Assembly: GCF_003991205.1 (NCBI RefSeq)
Contig: NZ_RXOZ01000006.1
Location: 1-64,000 of the forward strand
DNA from: Georgenia sp. SYP-B2076
GTDB lineage: Bacteria > Actinomycetota > Actinomycetes > Actinomycetales > Actinomycetaceae
Reading direction: 5' to 3'
DNA length: 64,000 nucleotides
Notes under the pieces: generated by a model
Told to the model about the DNA's origin: nothing
What the model saw: the letters and a program-made list of their open reading frames with translations, nothing else
The model's database searches: none
Translations under genes and position numbers: made by a program
In this document: positions 16,936 through 24,972 of the stretch, piece by piece
Numbering within the stretch: the stretch's first letter is position 1
Layout: each line of letters opens with the position of its first letter

Positions 16936-18146
16936 CGGCCAGGAACGTCGTCATCGCCGGCGCCTCCGTCGCGGGGCTCAGCGCCGCGGACGCGCTGCGC
17001 GACGGAGGGTTCGACGGCTCGGTGACGATCCTGTCGGATGAGCGGGAGCTCCCCTACGACCGCCCGCCGCTGTCCAAGGAGCTGCTGTCGGCGCCGGAGC
17101 AGCCCGAGCCCGTCGCGCTGCGGCCGGCGGAGCACTACGCCGCCAAGCGCCTCGACCTGCGGCTGGGTCACGCGGCGGTGGGCCTGGACATCGACCGCCG
17201 CTTCGTGGTCACCTCCGACGGCGCAGCCCTGCCCTGGGACGCGGTCGTCATCGCCACCGGCAGCCGGCCCAAGCCGCTGCGCACGGCGGGCGGCGCGGCG
17301 CTGCCGGTGCTGCGGACGCCGCAGGACCTCCGCGCCCTGCGGCTGGCGGCGGCGCTGTACGGCGACGTGACGCTGGTGGGGTCGAGCTTCATCGGCCTCG
17401 AGATCGCCGCGAGCCTCCGGGCGCGCGGCGTGGACGTGACCGTGTTCGGGGCGACGCCCCTGCCCCTCGGCGACGTCGTCGGGCCCGAGGTGGCCGCAGA
17501 CATCCGGGACCTGCACGTCAGCCACGGCGTCAGCATGCGGACCGGGGTGCAGGTGCTCTCGGTCGACGGCGGCCCCGGCGCCTACACGCTGCACCTCTCC
17601 GACGGCACCGAGCACCACGCCCCGCACGTCGTCGCCGGCATCGGCGTGCAGCCGAACGACGAGTGGCTCGTGGGCTCCGGCGTCGAGCTGGACGCCGGCG
17701 TGCTCTGCGACGCCGCCGGGCGGACGAACGTGCCGGGCGTCTACGCCGCGGGGGACATCGCCCACTTCGAGCACCCGCTGCTGGGCGGGCGCACCCACGT
17801 GGACCACTGGACCAACGCGGTCCAGCAGGGCCGGCTCGTGGCGGCGAACATCCTCTCCGGCGGCGCCGCCCCGCACAGCGGCCTCCCGTACTACTGGACG
17901 GACCAGTACGGCCGCCGGTTCCACTCCTACGGGCGACGCCGGCCCGGCGACGACGCCGTCGTCGTCGAGGGCGCGCTCGGCACGGAGGAGTACCTCGTGC
18001 TGTACGGCAGCTCGGGCGAGTTCCACTGCGTGCTCTCGTGCGGGCGGGAGCGGTCCCTGCGGGGCTACCGCAAGCTCCTCCAGCGCGGCGCCACCTGGGA
18101 CGAGGCGCTGCAGCTCGCCGGGCGCAGCGCGGGCGTCACCGCCTAG
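16932..18146 (+). CDS. NAD(P)H:ferredoxin reductase (FAD) of the dioxygenase
   Basis: Flavoprotein reductase (404 aa) of the BphA4/rubredoxin-reductase type. Two Rossmann motifs are visible: VVIAGASVAGLSAADALR at residue 5 (GxSxAG form) for FAD and VTLVGSSFIGLEIAASLRARG near 150 for NAD(P)H. The late GVYAAGDIAHF binds the FAD ribityl chain. A C-terminal dimer-like domain follows. It passes electrons from NADH to the adjacent 3Fe-4S ferredoxin. The start overlaps the ferredoxin stop by 4 bp (ATGA). Confidence 0.9.
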   Translation: MTARNVVIAGASVAGLSAADALRDGGFDGSVTILSDERELPYDRPPLSKELLSAPEQPEPVALRPAEHYAAKRLDLRLGHAAVGLDIDRRFVVTSDGAALPWDAVVIATGSRPKPLRTAGGAALPVLRTPQDLRALRLAAALYGDVTLVGSSFIGLEIAASLRARGVDVTVFGATPLPLGDVVGPEVAADIRDLHVSHGVSMRTGVQVLSVDGGPGAYTLHLSDGTEHHAPHVVAGIGVQPNDEWLVGSGVELDAGVLCDAAGRTNVPGVYAAGDIAHFEHPLLGGRTHVDHWTNAVQQGRLVAANILSGGAAPHSGLPYYWTDQYGRRFHSYGRRRPGDDAVVVEGALGTEEYLVLYGSSGEFHCVLSCGRERSLRGYRKLLQRGATWDEALQLAGRSAGVTA

Positions 18147-18215
18147 CCCTCCGGGCGGGCAACCGCCGGCGCCTCGCGTCCGGCCCTTTCGCACAGACCA
18201 CCACAAGGAGATGCA

Positions 18216-19064
18216 GTGCAGCTACTCGATGACCACGTCGTCCTCGTCACCGGCGGCGGATCCGGCCTCGGCCTGGGCGTCGCCCGCCAGTGCCTCGCGG
18301 AGGGCGCGCAGGTCGCGATCCTGGAGATCGCGCCGGAGAAGGTGGACCAGCTCCGGGCCGAGTTCGGGGACGAGGTGCTCGTCCTGCAGGGCGACGTGCG
18401 CCGCGTCGCCGACCTCGAGGCCACCAGGGCCGCCGTCGTCGAGCGCTTCGGCAGGCTGAACGCGCTGATCGGCTGCCAGGGCATCTTCGACGGCAACCTC
18501 CCGCTGCGCGAGACCCCGCTGGACCGCATCGACTCACTCTTCGACGAGGTCTTCCACGTCAACGTCAAGGGGTACGTGCTCTCGGCGAAGATCTTCGTGG
18601 ACCTTCTCGAGGAGAGCGACGGCGCCATCGTGCTGACGTCCTCGACGGCCGCCTACGCCGCGGACGGCGGCGGGCTGTTCTACTCGGCGAGCAAGGGCGC
18701 GGTGCGCAGCATCGTCAACCAGTTGGCGTTCGAGTTCGCCCCCCGCGTGCGGGTCAACGGCGTCGCGCCGTCGGGCATCGCCAACAGCCAGCTTCAGGGG
18801 CCGGCGGCGCTCGGGCTCGAGGGGTCGAAGCAGTCCGACATCCCCAAGGAGGACTTCCTCACCCAGTTCCGGATGCTCATGCCGCTGCAGCACCTGCCCA
18901 CCCCCGAGGAGTACGGCTGGCTGTACGCCTTCCTGGCGTCGCGGCGCAACACGCTGGTGACCGGCCAGACCATCGTGGCCGACCAGGGCCTGTTCAACCG
19001 GGCGGTGCTCAGCTCGGGCAGCAAGGCGGGCGGGATCCCGGTCGACGTGCCGGCGACGGCCTGA
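18216..19064 (+). CDS. cis-Dihydrodiol dehydrogenase (SDR, BphB-like)
   Basis: Short-chain dehydrogenase (282 aa) converting the cis-dihydrodiol to a catechol with NAD+. The cofactor motif TGGGSGLGLG is at residues 12-21, and the catalytic set is Asn (FHVNVKGY), Ser (LTSSTAAYA) and YSASK. The segments FDEVFHVNVKGY, RVNGVAPSGI and GPAALGLEGSK follow the BphB/BenD pattern closely, so the substrate is a dihydrodiol rather than a generic alcohol. The GTG start is fixed by AAGGAG 5 bp upstream; a nearby ATG is out of frame. Last gene of the dioxygenase operon, closed by a strong terminator. Confidence 0.9.
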   Translation: MQLLDDHVVLVTGGGSGLGLGVARQCLAEGAQVAILEIAPEKVDQLRAEFGDEVLVLQGDVRRVADLEATRAAVVERFGRLNALIGCQGIFDGNLPLRETPLDRIDSLFDEVFHVNVKGYVLSAKIFVDLLEESDGAIVLTSSTAAYAADGGGLFYSASKGAVRSIVNQLAFEFAPRVRVNGVAPSGIANSQLQGPAALGLEGSKQSDIPKEDFLTQFRMLMPLQHLPTPEEYGWLYAFLASRRNTLVTGQTIVADQGLFNRAVLSSGSKAGGIPVDVPATA

Positions 19065-19071
19065 GCGCCGC

Positions 19072-19123
19072 GGCGCACCCGCCGGGACGTCCAGACCTTC
19101 CTGGACGTCCCGGCCGGTGCGCC
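19072..19123. terminator. Bidirectional hairpin terminator between convergent operons
   Basis: Perfect 14-bp stem GCCGGGACGTCCAG / CTGGACGTCCCGGC around a 6-base loop. An outer 8-bp stem (GGCGCACC / GGTGCGCC) extends it across one C-C mismatch, giving about 23 paired positions. It lies between the stop codons of the dihydrodiol dehydrogenase and the CocE-type hydrolase. No U-tract is seen, as is common in GC-rich actinobacteria. Confidence 0.85.
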
Positions 19124-19136
19124 CTGCCGGGCAGGG

Positions 19137-20894
19137 TCAGCTCGGCCGCTCCGCCGTCGGGCGTGTCGTGAGCGGCAGCACCAGCCGGGACGTGTGGGCG
19201 GCGTCGCGGTAGATCTTGTGCGTGACGGGCCGGCCCACCGGCAGGTGGAAGGCGTCCGGCGGCAGCAGCGAGTTGTGCTCGTCGACCAGGGGCTCGTCGT
19301 TGGACAGCTCCACCGTCAGGCGGTGCCCCGGGTTGAACGTCGCCGCGAACGGGTAGAGGCGCAGCACGTACTCCTCGATCGTGCCCGGCTCCACGGGCAC
19401 GGCGCGGGTGTGCGGGTGGTACGGGTTGCCCTCGGTCGTGCGCTCGTCCAGCTCGCGGTGGGAGGCCTTGAGGTAGCCGCTCGTGATCAGCTGGCGCTTG
19501 CCGCCGGGGGCGACGTCCCACAGGCGCAGGATGAAGTTGGTGTCCTCGGCGTCGATCTCCGCGAAGATGTGCGCCGCGCCGGCGCCGATCATCTCGGTGG
19601 GCTGCTCGAACGGCTCGGTGCTCCAGCTGAGGATCTCGACCTTGTCGGTCACCGTGAGGGGGGCCTGGTAGAAGCCGTCCGGGGCGGCCTGCTCCGCACC
19701 CATCAGCTCGGGCTCCGGGGACAGCTTGCGGCGCGGGCGCAGGTACAGCGACGTGTACTCGACGTCCTTCGGCGGCCACTGCTCGGCGGTGACCACCTCG
19801 CGGGAGCCCTCCACGAAGACGCTCACGGCCGGCTCGTCCATGATGCCGTTGTCGATGCCCTTGAGCCAGTACTCGTACCAGCGGAACATCTTGTCGTGCT
19901 CCTCGACCCAGGGACGCGACTGCATCGGGGGGTAGGAGCCGATGTCCAGCCGCTTCGGTCCCTTCAGGACGTTGAAGAGCTCGATGTGGCCGTCCAGGGT
20001 CCACCCGCGACCCTGGTCGATCTGCAGGTAGACCGGGATGTCGATGTTCTCGGCCAGGTTGACGGGGTTGCGCTCCTCGTACCACTCGCCGTCGAGCTCG
20101 TTCATCACGATGTCGAACCAGGCCTCGTGGTTCGTCGGGTAGTTGAGCGTGTGCACGAGGTTGGGCCAGGCCGCGACGTCCGGGTCCCGCAGGCGCTCGG
20201 CGACGCGCTCCTTCACCTCCTCCGGGGAGTACGTCTCCAGCATGCGGGACTTGATGCGGTCCGTGAACGCCCAGCCGGAGTCACCGCCGCGACCCTCACG
20301 GGCGGCGCGGGGCATGAGCCACATGATCCCGCCGTGATAGGTGGTCTCGTAGAAGTCGTAGTGGCCGCCGCTGACGAAGATCGCCTTCAGGTGCGGGGGC
20401 CGCTCGGCCGCGGCGAACACCTGCATGGAGCCGAAGTAGGAGATGCCGATCATGCCCACGTTGCCGTCGCACCACGGCTGGGCGGCGACCCACTCGATGA
20501 AGTCGTAGGCGTCCTGGCCCAGCGAGACGCCACCGGCGTTGTAGTTGCCGATGTGCTCGCCGCCGGACGCGCCGGACCCACGCAGGTCACCGATGACGTG
20601 CACGTAGTCCTCCTGGACCACGCGCGCGATGTCACCGGCCTCGATGCAGCCGTCCCACATCGGGCTCGGGCGCCGCTGGGGAGGCATGGTCAGGGCGAGG
20701 GCCTGGAGCTCCTTGCCGTACGGGCTCAGGGCCACCAGCGCCGGCCGCGGCTTGTTCTCGGGGCCGTGGTAGGCGTCTGCCGCGAGCTCGACCCCGTCCC
20801 GCATCGGGACCCGGAGGTCCTTGCGGATGTGGATGGTCTGCGCGCCCGCATCCCAGGTCGTGAAGTCAGCCATCAGAGTCTCGGAATCAGCCAT
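19137..20894 (-). CDS. CocE/NonD-family (X-Pro dipeptidyl-peptidase-like) hydrolase
   Basis: Serine hydrolase (585 aa) with the CocE plan: an alpha/beta core, a helical cap and a C-terminal jelly-roll (about residues 390-585, ending in NPGHRLTVELSNDEP). The nucleophile elbow is IGISYFGSMQ and the oxyanion region HIGDLRGSGASGGE-like (VIGDLRGSG). The GPWxH block that normally supplies the catalytic His reads IGSYPPMQSRPW here, so the His is not where expected; a later EHDKMF could replace it. The start at 20894 overlaps the MBL gene end by 8 bp. Another ATG 21 bp in is possible. Last gene of the right-arm operon. Probably cleaves an ester or amide of the pathway substrate. Confidence 0.83.
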   Translation of the reverse strand: MADSETLMADFTTWDAGAQTIHIRKDLRVPMRDGVELAADAYHGPENKPRPALVALSPYGKELQALALTMPPQRRPSPMWDGCIEAGDIARVVQEDYVHVIGDLRGSGASGGEHIGNYNAGGVSLGQDAYDFIEWVAAQPWCDGNVGMIGISYFGSMQVFAAAERPPHLKAIFVSGGHYDFYETTYHGGIMWLMPRAAREGRGGDSGWAFTDRIKSRMLETYSPEEVKERVAERLRDPDVAAWPNLVHTLNYPTNHEAWFDIVMNELDGEWYEERNPVNLAENIDIPVYLQIDQGRGWTLDGHIELFNVLKGPKRLDIGSYPPMQSRPWVEEHDKMFRWYEYWLKGIDNGIMDEPAVSVFVEGSREVVTAEQWPPKDVEYTSLYLRPRRKLSPEPELMGAEQAAPDGFYQAPLTVTDKVEILSWSTEPFEQPTEMIGAGAAHIFAEIDAEDTNFILRLWDVAPGGKRQLITSGYLKASHRELDERTTEGNPYHPHTRAVPVEPGTIEEYVLRLYPFAATFNPGHRLTVELSNDEPLVDEHNSLLPPDAFHLPVGRPVTHKIYRDAAHTSRLVLPLTTRPTAERPS

Positions 20895-21846
20895 CAGAGC
20901 GGGGCTCCCTTTCAGCGTTGAACTGTGCGGCATAGCCGTGAAGCGTCGTGAAGAACGGAGACGGTTCCAGCGTGGGGTCCTTCTCGTAGCCAAACTCCTC
21001 GGCGACCCGGGCGAACGGCGAGTACACCGAGTCCGTCTCGCGCACACCGCCCTCCAGGTACCGGTGGGCGACGTCCGCGATGCGGGCCTCGAGGTCGAGG
21101 CTCTCCTGGAGGGCCCGCCGAGCCTGCTCGCTGTCCAGCTCGACGCCGTGCGGCACCCCGTCCGCCCCCCGGTAGGGGTGCCCGAGGTACAGGTGCTGCG
21201 GGCGGACCTCGTCCCGCAGGTGCCGCAGGCTCGCCCGGTAGCCGGCCGGGTCCTCGTAACCGGGGAACCCGTTGGCGGCCCCGTGGATCTGCACCGCGTC
21301 GCCGACGAACACGTCGTCCTGGCCGTCGACGACGTAGGCGACCGATCCGGCCGTGTGGCCAGGGATGGCGTGCACCGAGACGGTGACGTCACCGCCCAGG
21401 GACAGCGTCTCGCCGCCGCGGACGAGCACGGTCGGCTCCATCTCGCCGGAGATGACCTGCGCGGCCGCCGCGGTCTGCTTGGCCTCGCCCTCCGGGTCGT
21501 TCAGGTACTGCCGGCGCACGTCCAGGTACTCCTGTACGTGCGCGCGCCGCGCGCGCAGCAGGGGCGCGTCCGCCTCGTGGATGACGACCTGGGCGCGCCG
21601 GCCCGTGAGCTCCCACAGGGCGTGCGCCCCGCCGAGGTGGTCGATGTGGCCGTGGGTCAGCAGGATCCACCGGACGTCCTCGATGCGCCGGCCGAGCGCC
21701 TGGAGCGCCGGGGCCATGCCGTCGGCGGGCGACGAGGCGATCCCGGTGTCGACGATGGCCGGCTCGGGCGCGTCGATGAAGAAGCTGTACAGCCCGAAGC
21801 GGCCCCACGGGGACACCAGGGGGTGGACAGGAACGTGTGGCGTCAT
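20887..21846 (-). CDS. Metallo-beta-lactamase-fold hydrolase
   Basis: Zinc hydrolase (319 aa) of the MBL superfamily. Metal-binding motifs are complete: THGHIDHLGG (HxHxDH), His in IPGHTAGSVAY, Asp in VFVGDAVQIHG and a last His in LYLGHPYRGAD. A helical C-terminal region of about 80 residues follows, as in quorum-lactonase and LACTB2-like groups. The start is MTPHVPVHPL; the open frame extends upstream with no family similarity. Its neighbours are an HSL esterase and CocE, so it probably opens a lactone or thioester intermediate. Confidence 0.87.
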   Translation of the reverse strand: MTPHVPVHPLVSPWGRFGLYSFFIDAPEPAIVDTGIASSPADGMAPALQALGRRIEDVRWILLTHGHIDHLGGAHALWELTGRRAQVVIHEADAPLLRARRAHVQEYLDVRRQYLNDPEGEAKQTAAAAQVISGEMEPTVLVRGGETLSLGGDVTVSVHAIPGHTAGSVAYVVDGQDDVFVGDAVQIHGAANGFPGYEDPAGYRASLRHLRDEVRPQHLYLGHPYRGADGVPHGVELDSEQARRALQESLDLEARIADVAHRYLEGGVRETDSVYSPFARVAEEFGYEKDPTLEPSPFFTTLHGYAAQFNAEREPRSDG

Positions 21847-21875
21847 GACTCTCTTCTCACGTGGGGCCCGGCAGA

Positions 21876-22799
21876 TCAGCGGAGGCCGAGGAACACGGCG
21901 GTCTCCTCGAAGGCCCGGTAGTAGTCGGGGATCCACGAGAAGTTCTGCACGAACCCGTGGTTGGCGCCCGCGTACCGGCTGACCGTCGCATCCACCCCGG
22001 CCTCACGCAGCCGCGAGGCGTACAGCTCGCCCTCATCACGCAGCGGGTCGTGCTCCGCCGTGACGACGAGGGCCGGCGGCAGCCCGGAGAGGTCCTCGCG
22101 CTTGATCGGGGAGACGCGCGGGTCCGCCGGGTCCGCCCCGCTGTCGATGTAGAACGCGTTGAAGGGCGCGAGCCCGGCCGTCTCGAGGCCGTACCCCTCC
22201 GCGTTCTCCCGCAGGGAGGCGTAGCGGTCGACGTCGAAGTCGAGGTCCAGCGACGGGTAGAACAGCACCTGGTGGGTGATGCGGTCGAACCCCTCGTCGT
22301 GGGCCATCCCGGCGACCGCCGCGACGAACGTGCCGCCGGAGCTGTCGCCGGCGATCGCCAGGGTCCGGCCGTCCCACCCCAGGGCGTCGCCGTTCTCCGA
22401 GGCCCAGCGGACCACGCCGTAGCAGTCGTCGAGGCCGGCCGGGAAGGCGGCCTCCGGCGCCCGACGGAAGCCGACGGAGATGACCTTGAGGCCGGTCTCC
22501 TTTGCCAGGGACCGCGCGACGTGGTCGTGCGTGTCCAGGCTACCGAGGAAGAACGCGCCGCCGTGGAAGTACACGAGCAGTCCGTACGCGTCGGCCTCGA
22601 CCGGTGTGTAGATGCGCACGGGCACGTCACCGGCCGGGGTGTGTGCGGTGGCGTCGTCCACCGCGTGGAGCGGCAGCCGCTCCGCCGGCGGCGGGACCAT
22701 CGCCTCCTCGCCGGCGCGCAGCACCGCCGGGTCGATCGGGCCCGGGGGCGGCGCGGGCAGGGTCGCGACGATCTTGGCGATCTCGGGGTGGAGCGTCAT
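21876..22799 (-). CDS. HSL-family (bacterial hormone-sensitive-lipase-like) esterase
   Basis: Alpha/beta hydrolase (307 aa) of esterase family IV. The oxyanion motif FHGGAFFLGS is near residue 78, the nucleophile motif IAGDSSGGTF near 150, the acid in VTAEHDPLRDEGE and the His in AGANHGFVQNF. It is a complete and typical enzyme that hydrolyses small esters. It lies 4 bp after the flavin monooxygenase stop and 29 bp before the MBL gene, so it is part of the same operon. Confidence 0.88.
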   Translation of the reverse strand: MTLHPEIAKIVATLPAPPPGPIDPAVLRAGEEAMVPPPAERLPLHAVDDATAHTPAGDVPVRIYTPVEADAYGLLVYFHGGAFFLGSLDTHDHVARSLAKETGLKVISVGFRRAPEAAFPAGLDDCYGVVRWASENGDALGWDGRTLAIAGDSSGGTFVAAVAGMAHDEGFDRITHQVLFYPSLDLDFDVDRYASLRENAEGYGLETAGLAPFNAFYIDSGADPADPRVSPIKREDLSGLPPALVVTAEHDPLRDEGELYASRLREAGVDATVSRYAGANHGFVQNFSWIPDYYRAFEETAVFLGLR

Positions 22800-22803
22800 G
22801 ATG

Positions 22804-23913
22804 TCAGGCCTCCTGCGCCGCGGGCTTCTGCCCGGGGAAGACGTCGTCCAGCTCGTCCTCGGTCCAGCCCTGGCGGGAGATGCGCTGCAGCTCGTCGGTC
22901 ACCGGCTTGCGGGTCGCCTGGTACGAGGCGAGCGCCTCCTTGACGGACCCGGTCTGCGCGAGGGCGTCGGCGAGGGCGCCGGCGTCCTCGATGGCGGAGT
23001 TCGCGCCCTGGCCCTGGTGGTGCAGCATCGAGTGGGCGGCGTCGCCCAGGAGGACGACGGAGTCCGAGTGCCACGTGTCGACCGGGTCGATGTCGTAGAC
23101 GGCGCGGATGCTGACGGTGTCCATGTCGAGGTTGCGAGCGATGTTCACGATCCGCTCGTCGAAGCCCTCCACAGTCTTCACGAGGTCGTCCTTCGTGATG
23201 TTGGGCGCCCAGGTGCTGTCCGGGCACAGCGCCGTGATGTCGAACGAGACCTGGTTGCGGTGGCGCAGGGGCAGCAGGTAGACCTTCGTGCCCTTGCCGA
23301 TGTACATCCGCAGGTTGTCGTCGACGACCATCCCGTAGGCGTCGTCGGCGGAGATCACCGCGCGGTAGGCGTGCTCACCGGAGAACACCGGGCCCTTGTC
23401 GCTGAACAGCTGCTGACGCACCACCGACTTGATGCCGTCGGCGCCGACGACGAGGTCGGCCTCGACGGTCTCGCCGTTCGCGAACGTCAGGACGGAGCGG
23501 TCGCCCTTGTCCTCGACGGACTCCAGCCTGTGACCGAGGTGCACCATCCCCTCGGGGAGCACGCCCAGGAGGGCGTGGATGAAGTCCCTGCGGTGGATGA
23601 GGTGGGTCTTGGTCTCCTCGCCGAACTCCGGCCAGGTGTCCTTCATGATCGGCTCGCCGGTCGCGGTGAGGATCTCGAAGTAGTCGCTCGGCGAGGTCAC
23701 CTCCGCGATCGCGTCGAAGATGCCCCACTGGCGGAACCGGGCCATGGTGGCGGGACGCAGGCCGATGCCGGCGCCGACCTCGCCGGTCTGCGTCGCCTGC
23801 TCGTACACGGTGACGTTCGCCCCGAGCAGGCTCAGGGCCTTGGCCGCGGCCGCGCCGCCGTACCCGGCGCCGACGATGGCGACGTTCAGGTTCTTCAGGT
23901 CTGAGGTGTTCAC
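22804..23913 (-). CDS. FAD-dependent aromatic monooxygenase, second copy
   Basis: Group A flavoprotein hydroxylase (369 aa). Seen: VAIVGAGYGGAAAAKALSLLG at the N terminus (GxGxxG), GAGIGLRPATM for FAD contacts, VGADGIKSVVRQ (DG motif) and VVLLGDAAHSMLHHQGQGA with SAIEDA (GD motif). It resembles 6-hydroxynicotinate 3-monooxygenase and salicylate hydroxylases. It differs from the enzyme at 13332 in sequence and length, so the two probably act on different intermediates. The ATG is preceded by GGTAGCTCCC-type sequence with a weak ribosome site. Third gene of the right-arm operon. Confidence 0.85.
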   Translation of the reverse strand: MNTSDLKNLNVAIVGAGYGGAAAAKALSLLGANVTVYEQATQTGEVGAGIGLRPATMARFRQWGIFDAIAEVTSPSDYFEILTATGEPIMKDTWPEFGEETKTHLIHRRDFIHALLGVLPEGMVHLGHRLESVEDKGDRSVLTFANGETVEADLVVGADGIKSVVRQQLFSDKGPVFSGEHAYRAVISADDAYGMVVDDNLRMYIGKGTKVYLLPLRHRNQVSFDITALCPDSTWAPNITKDDLVKTVEGFDERIVNIARNLDMDTVSIRAVYDIDPVDTWHSDSVVLLGDAAHSMLHHQGQGANSAIEDAGALADALAQTGSVKEALASYQATRKPVTDELQRISRQGWTEDELDDVFPGQKPAAQEA

Positions 23914-23977
23914 GGGAGCTACCTTTCGAGCTTGGCGCGTCGATGCGCCTGGGATGACTGGGGGGAGCGCGTGTGGA

Positions 23978-24928
23978 TCAGTTGCGGATGGTGAGGAACT
24001 CAGCGGGGTTGTCGACGAACAGCTTCGTGATGGTGGCCTCGTCGACGCCCGCCGCGCGCAGGTCGGGGAAGAGGTCCTCGAAGATGTAGTTCACGGTGTG
24101 GCCCTTCACGCCCGGCCAGCCCAGGGGGCTGCAGTTGGCGTCGGCCGAGGCGAGCGCCTTGTCCAGGTGCTGCCCGATGAACCGGAGGAAGTGGTCGAGC
24201 CGCTCCTTGCGCGGCCGCGCCCAGAACGGCGGGTCCTCGAGCTCGGTCTCGTAGCCGAACGTGTCGAAGCCGACACGGCCTCCCTGCTCGGCGATCCAGG
24301 TGTCGCGCGTCTTGTCGAAGTTCACGCCGTCGTCGACGTGCCCGAACAGGACGCGGTCCAGCGGCAGGCCCTCCTCGGCGAAGATCGCGATGGCGTTCTC
24401 GGCGTCGATCGCCAGGTGGGTCAGGATCGGCACCCCGGTCGCCAGGGCGGCGCGGGCGGCGGCGCGGTAGATGCGCTTGTCCAGGTCCGTCATGCGCCCG
24501 CCGCGGCTCACGCCGACCTTGATGACACCGGCGCGGCCGCCGGTGTCACCGATGCCGACGGTGATCTCGTGGACGAACTGGCGGGTCAGGTAGTCGACGG
24601 TCGCCCGGGCGAAGTGCGGCAGGGCGGTGTCGCCGCCGACGAAGCCGGTGCAGGCGACGATGTGGACCCCGGTCTTCGCGGACAGGGACTTGTAGTAGTC
24701 CACGTCGCGGCCGTTGCAGATGCCGGTCGCGTCCACGAACGTGCCGCCGCCGTACTCGTGGAACTGGCGCAGCTTCGGCACGGTCTCCTCGTACCGCTGC
24801 TCAGGCGTCTTCCACCACTTCGTGTCCAGCTCGGAGCCGGGCATCCCGTACCCGATGTGCTCGTGGATGGCGACGATCCCGAGCTCCTCCGTGGGAACCG
24901 TCCCCAGGACGGTGTTGACCTTTGACAT
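23978..24928 (-). CDS. Phosphotriesterase-family metal hydrolase (probable lactonase)
   Basis: Amidohydrolase-superfamily protein (316 aa) of the PTE/PLL group, a binuclear-metal TIM barrel. All ligands are present: HEH at residues 22-24, the carboxylatable Lys in AGVIKVGVS, His in ILTHLAID, His in VLFGHVDDG and Asp in LASADANCS. Members hydrolyse lactones or phosphoesters; lactonase activity fits a ring-cleavage pathway. Its upstream neighbour is a paralogue that has lost these residues. Second gene of the right-arm operon. Confidence 0.88.
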   Translation of the reverse strand: MSKVNTVLGTVPTEELGIVAIHEHIGYGMPGSELDTKWWKTPEQRYEETVPKLRQFHEYGGGTFVDATGICNGRDVDYYKSLSAKTGVHIVACTGFVGGDTALPHFARATVDYLTRQFVHEITVGIGDTGGRAGVIKVGVSRGGRMTDLDKRIYRAAARAALATGVPILTHLAIDAENAIAIFAEEGLPLDRVLFGHVDDGVNFDKTRDTWIAEQGGRVGFDTFGYETELEDPPFWARPRKERLDHFLRFIGQHLDKALASADANCSPLGWPGVKGHTVNYIFEDLFPDLRAAGVDEATITKLFVDNPAEFLTIRN

Positions 24929-24972
24929 GCTCGCACTCCAATAAAGTCAAATGAACGGGTCGACGTGGTGGC

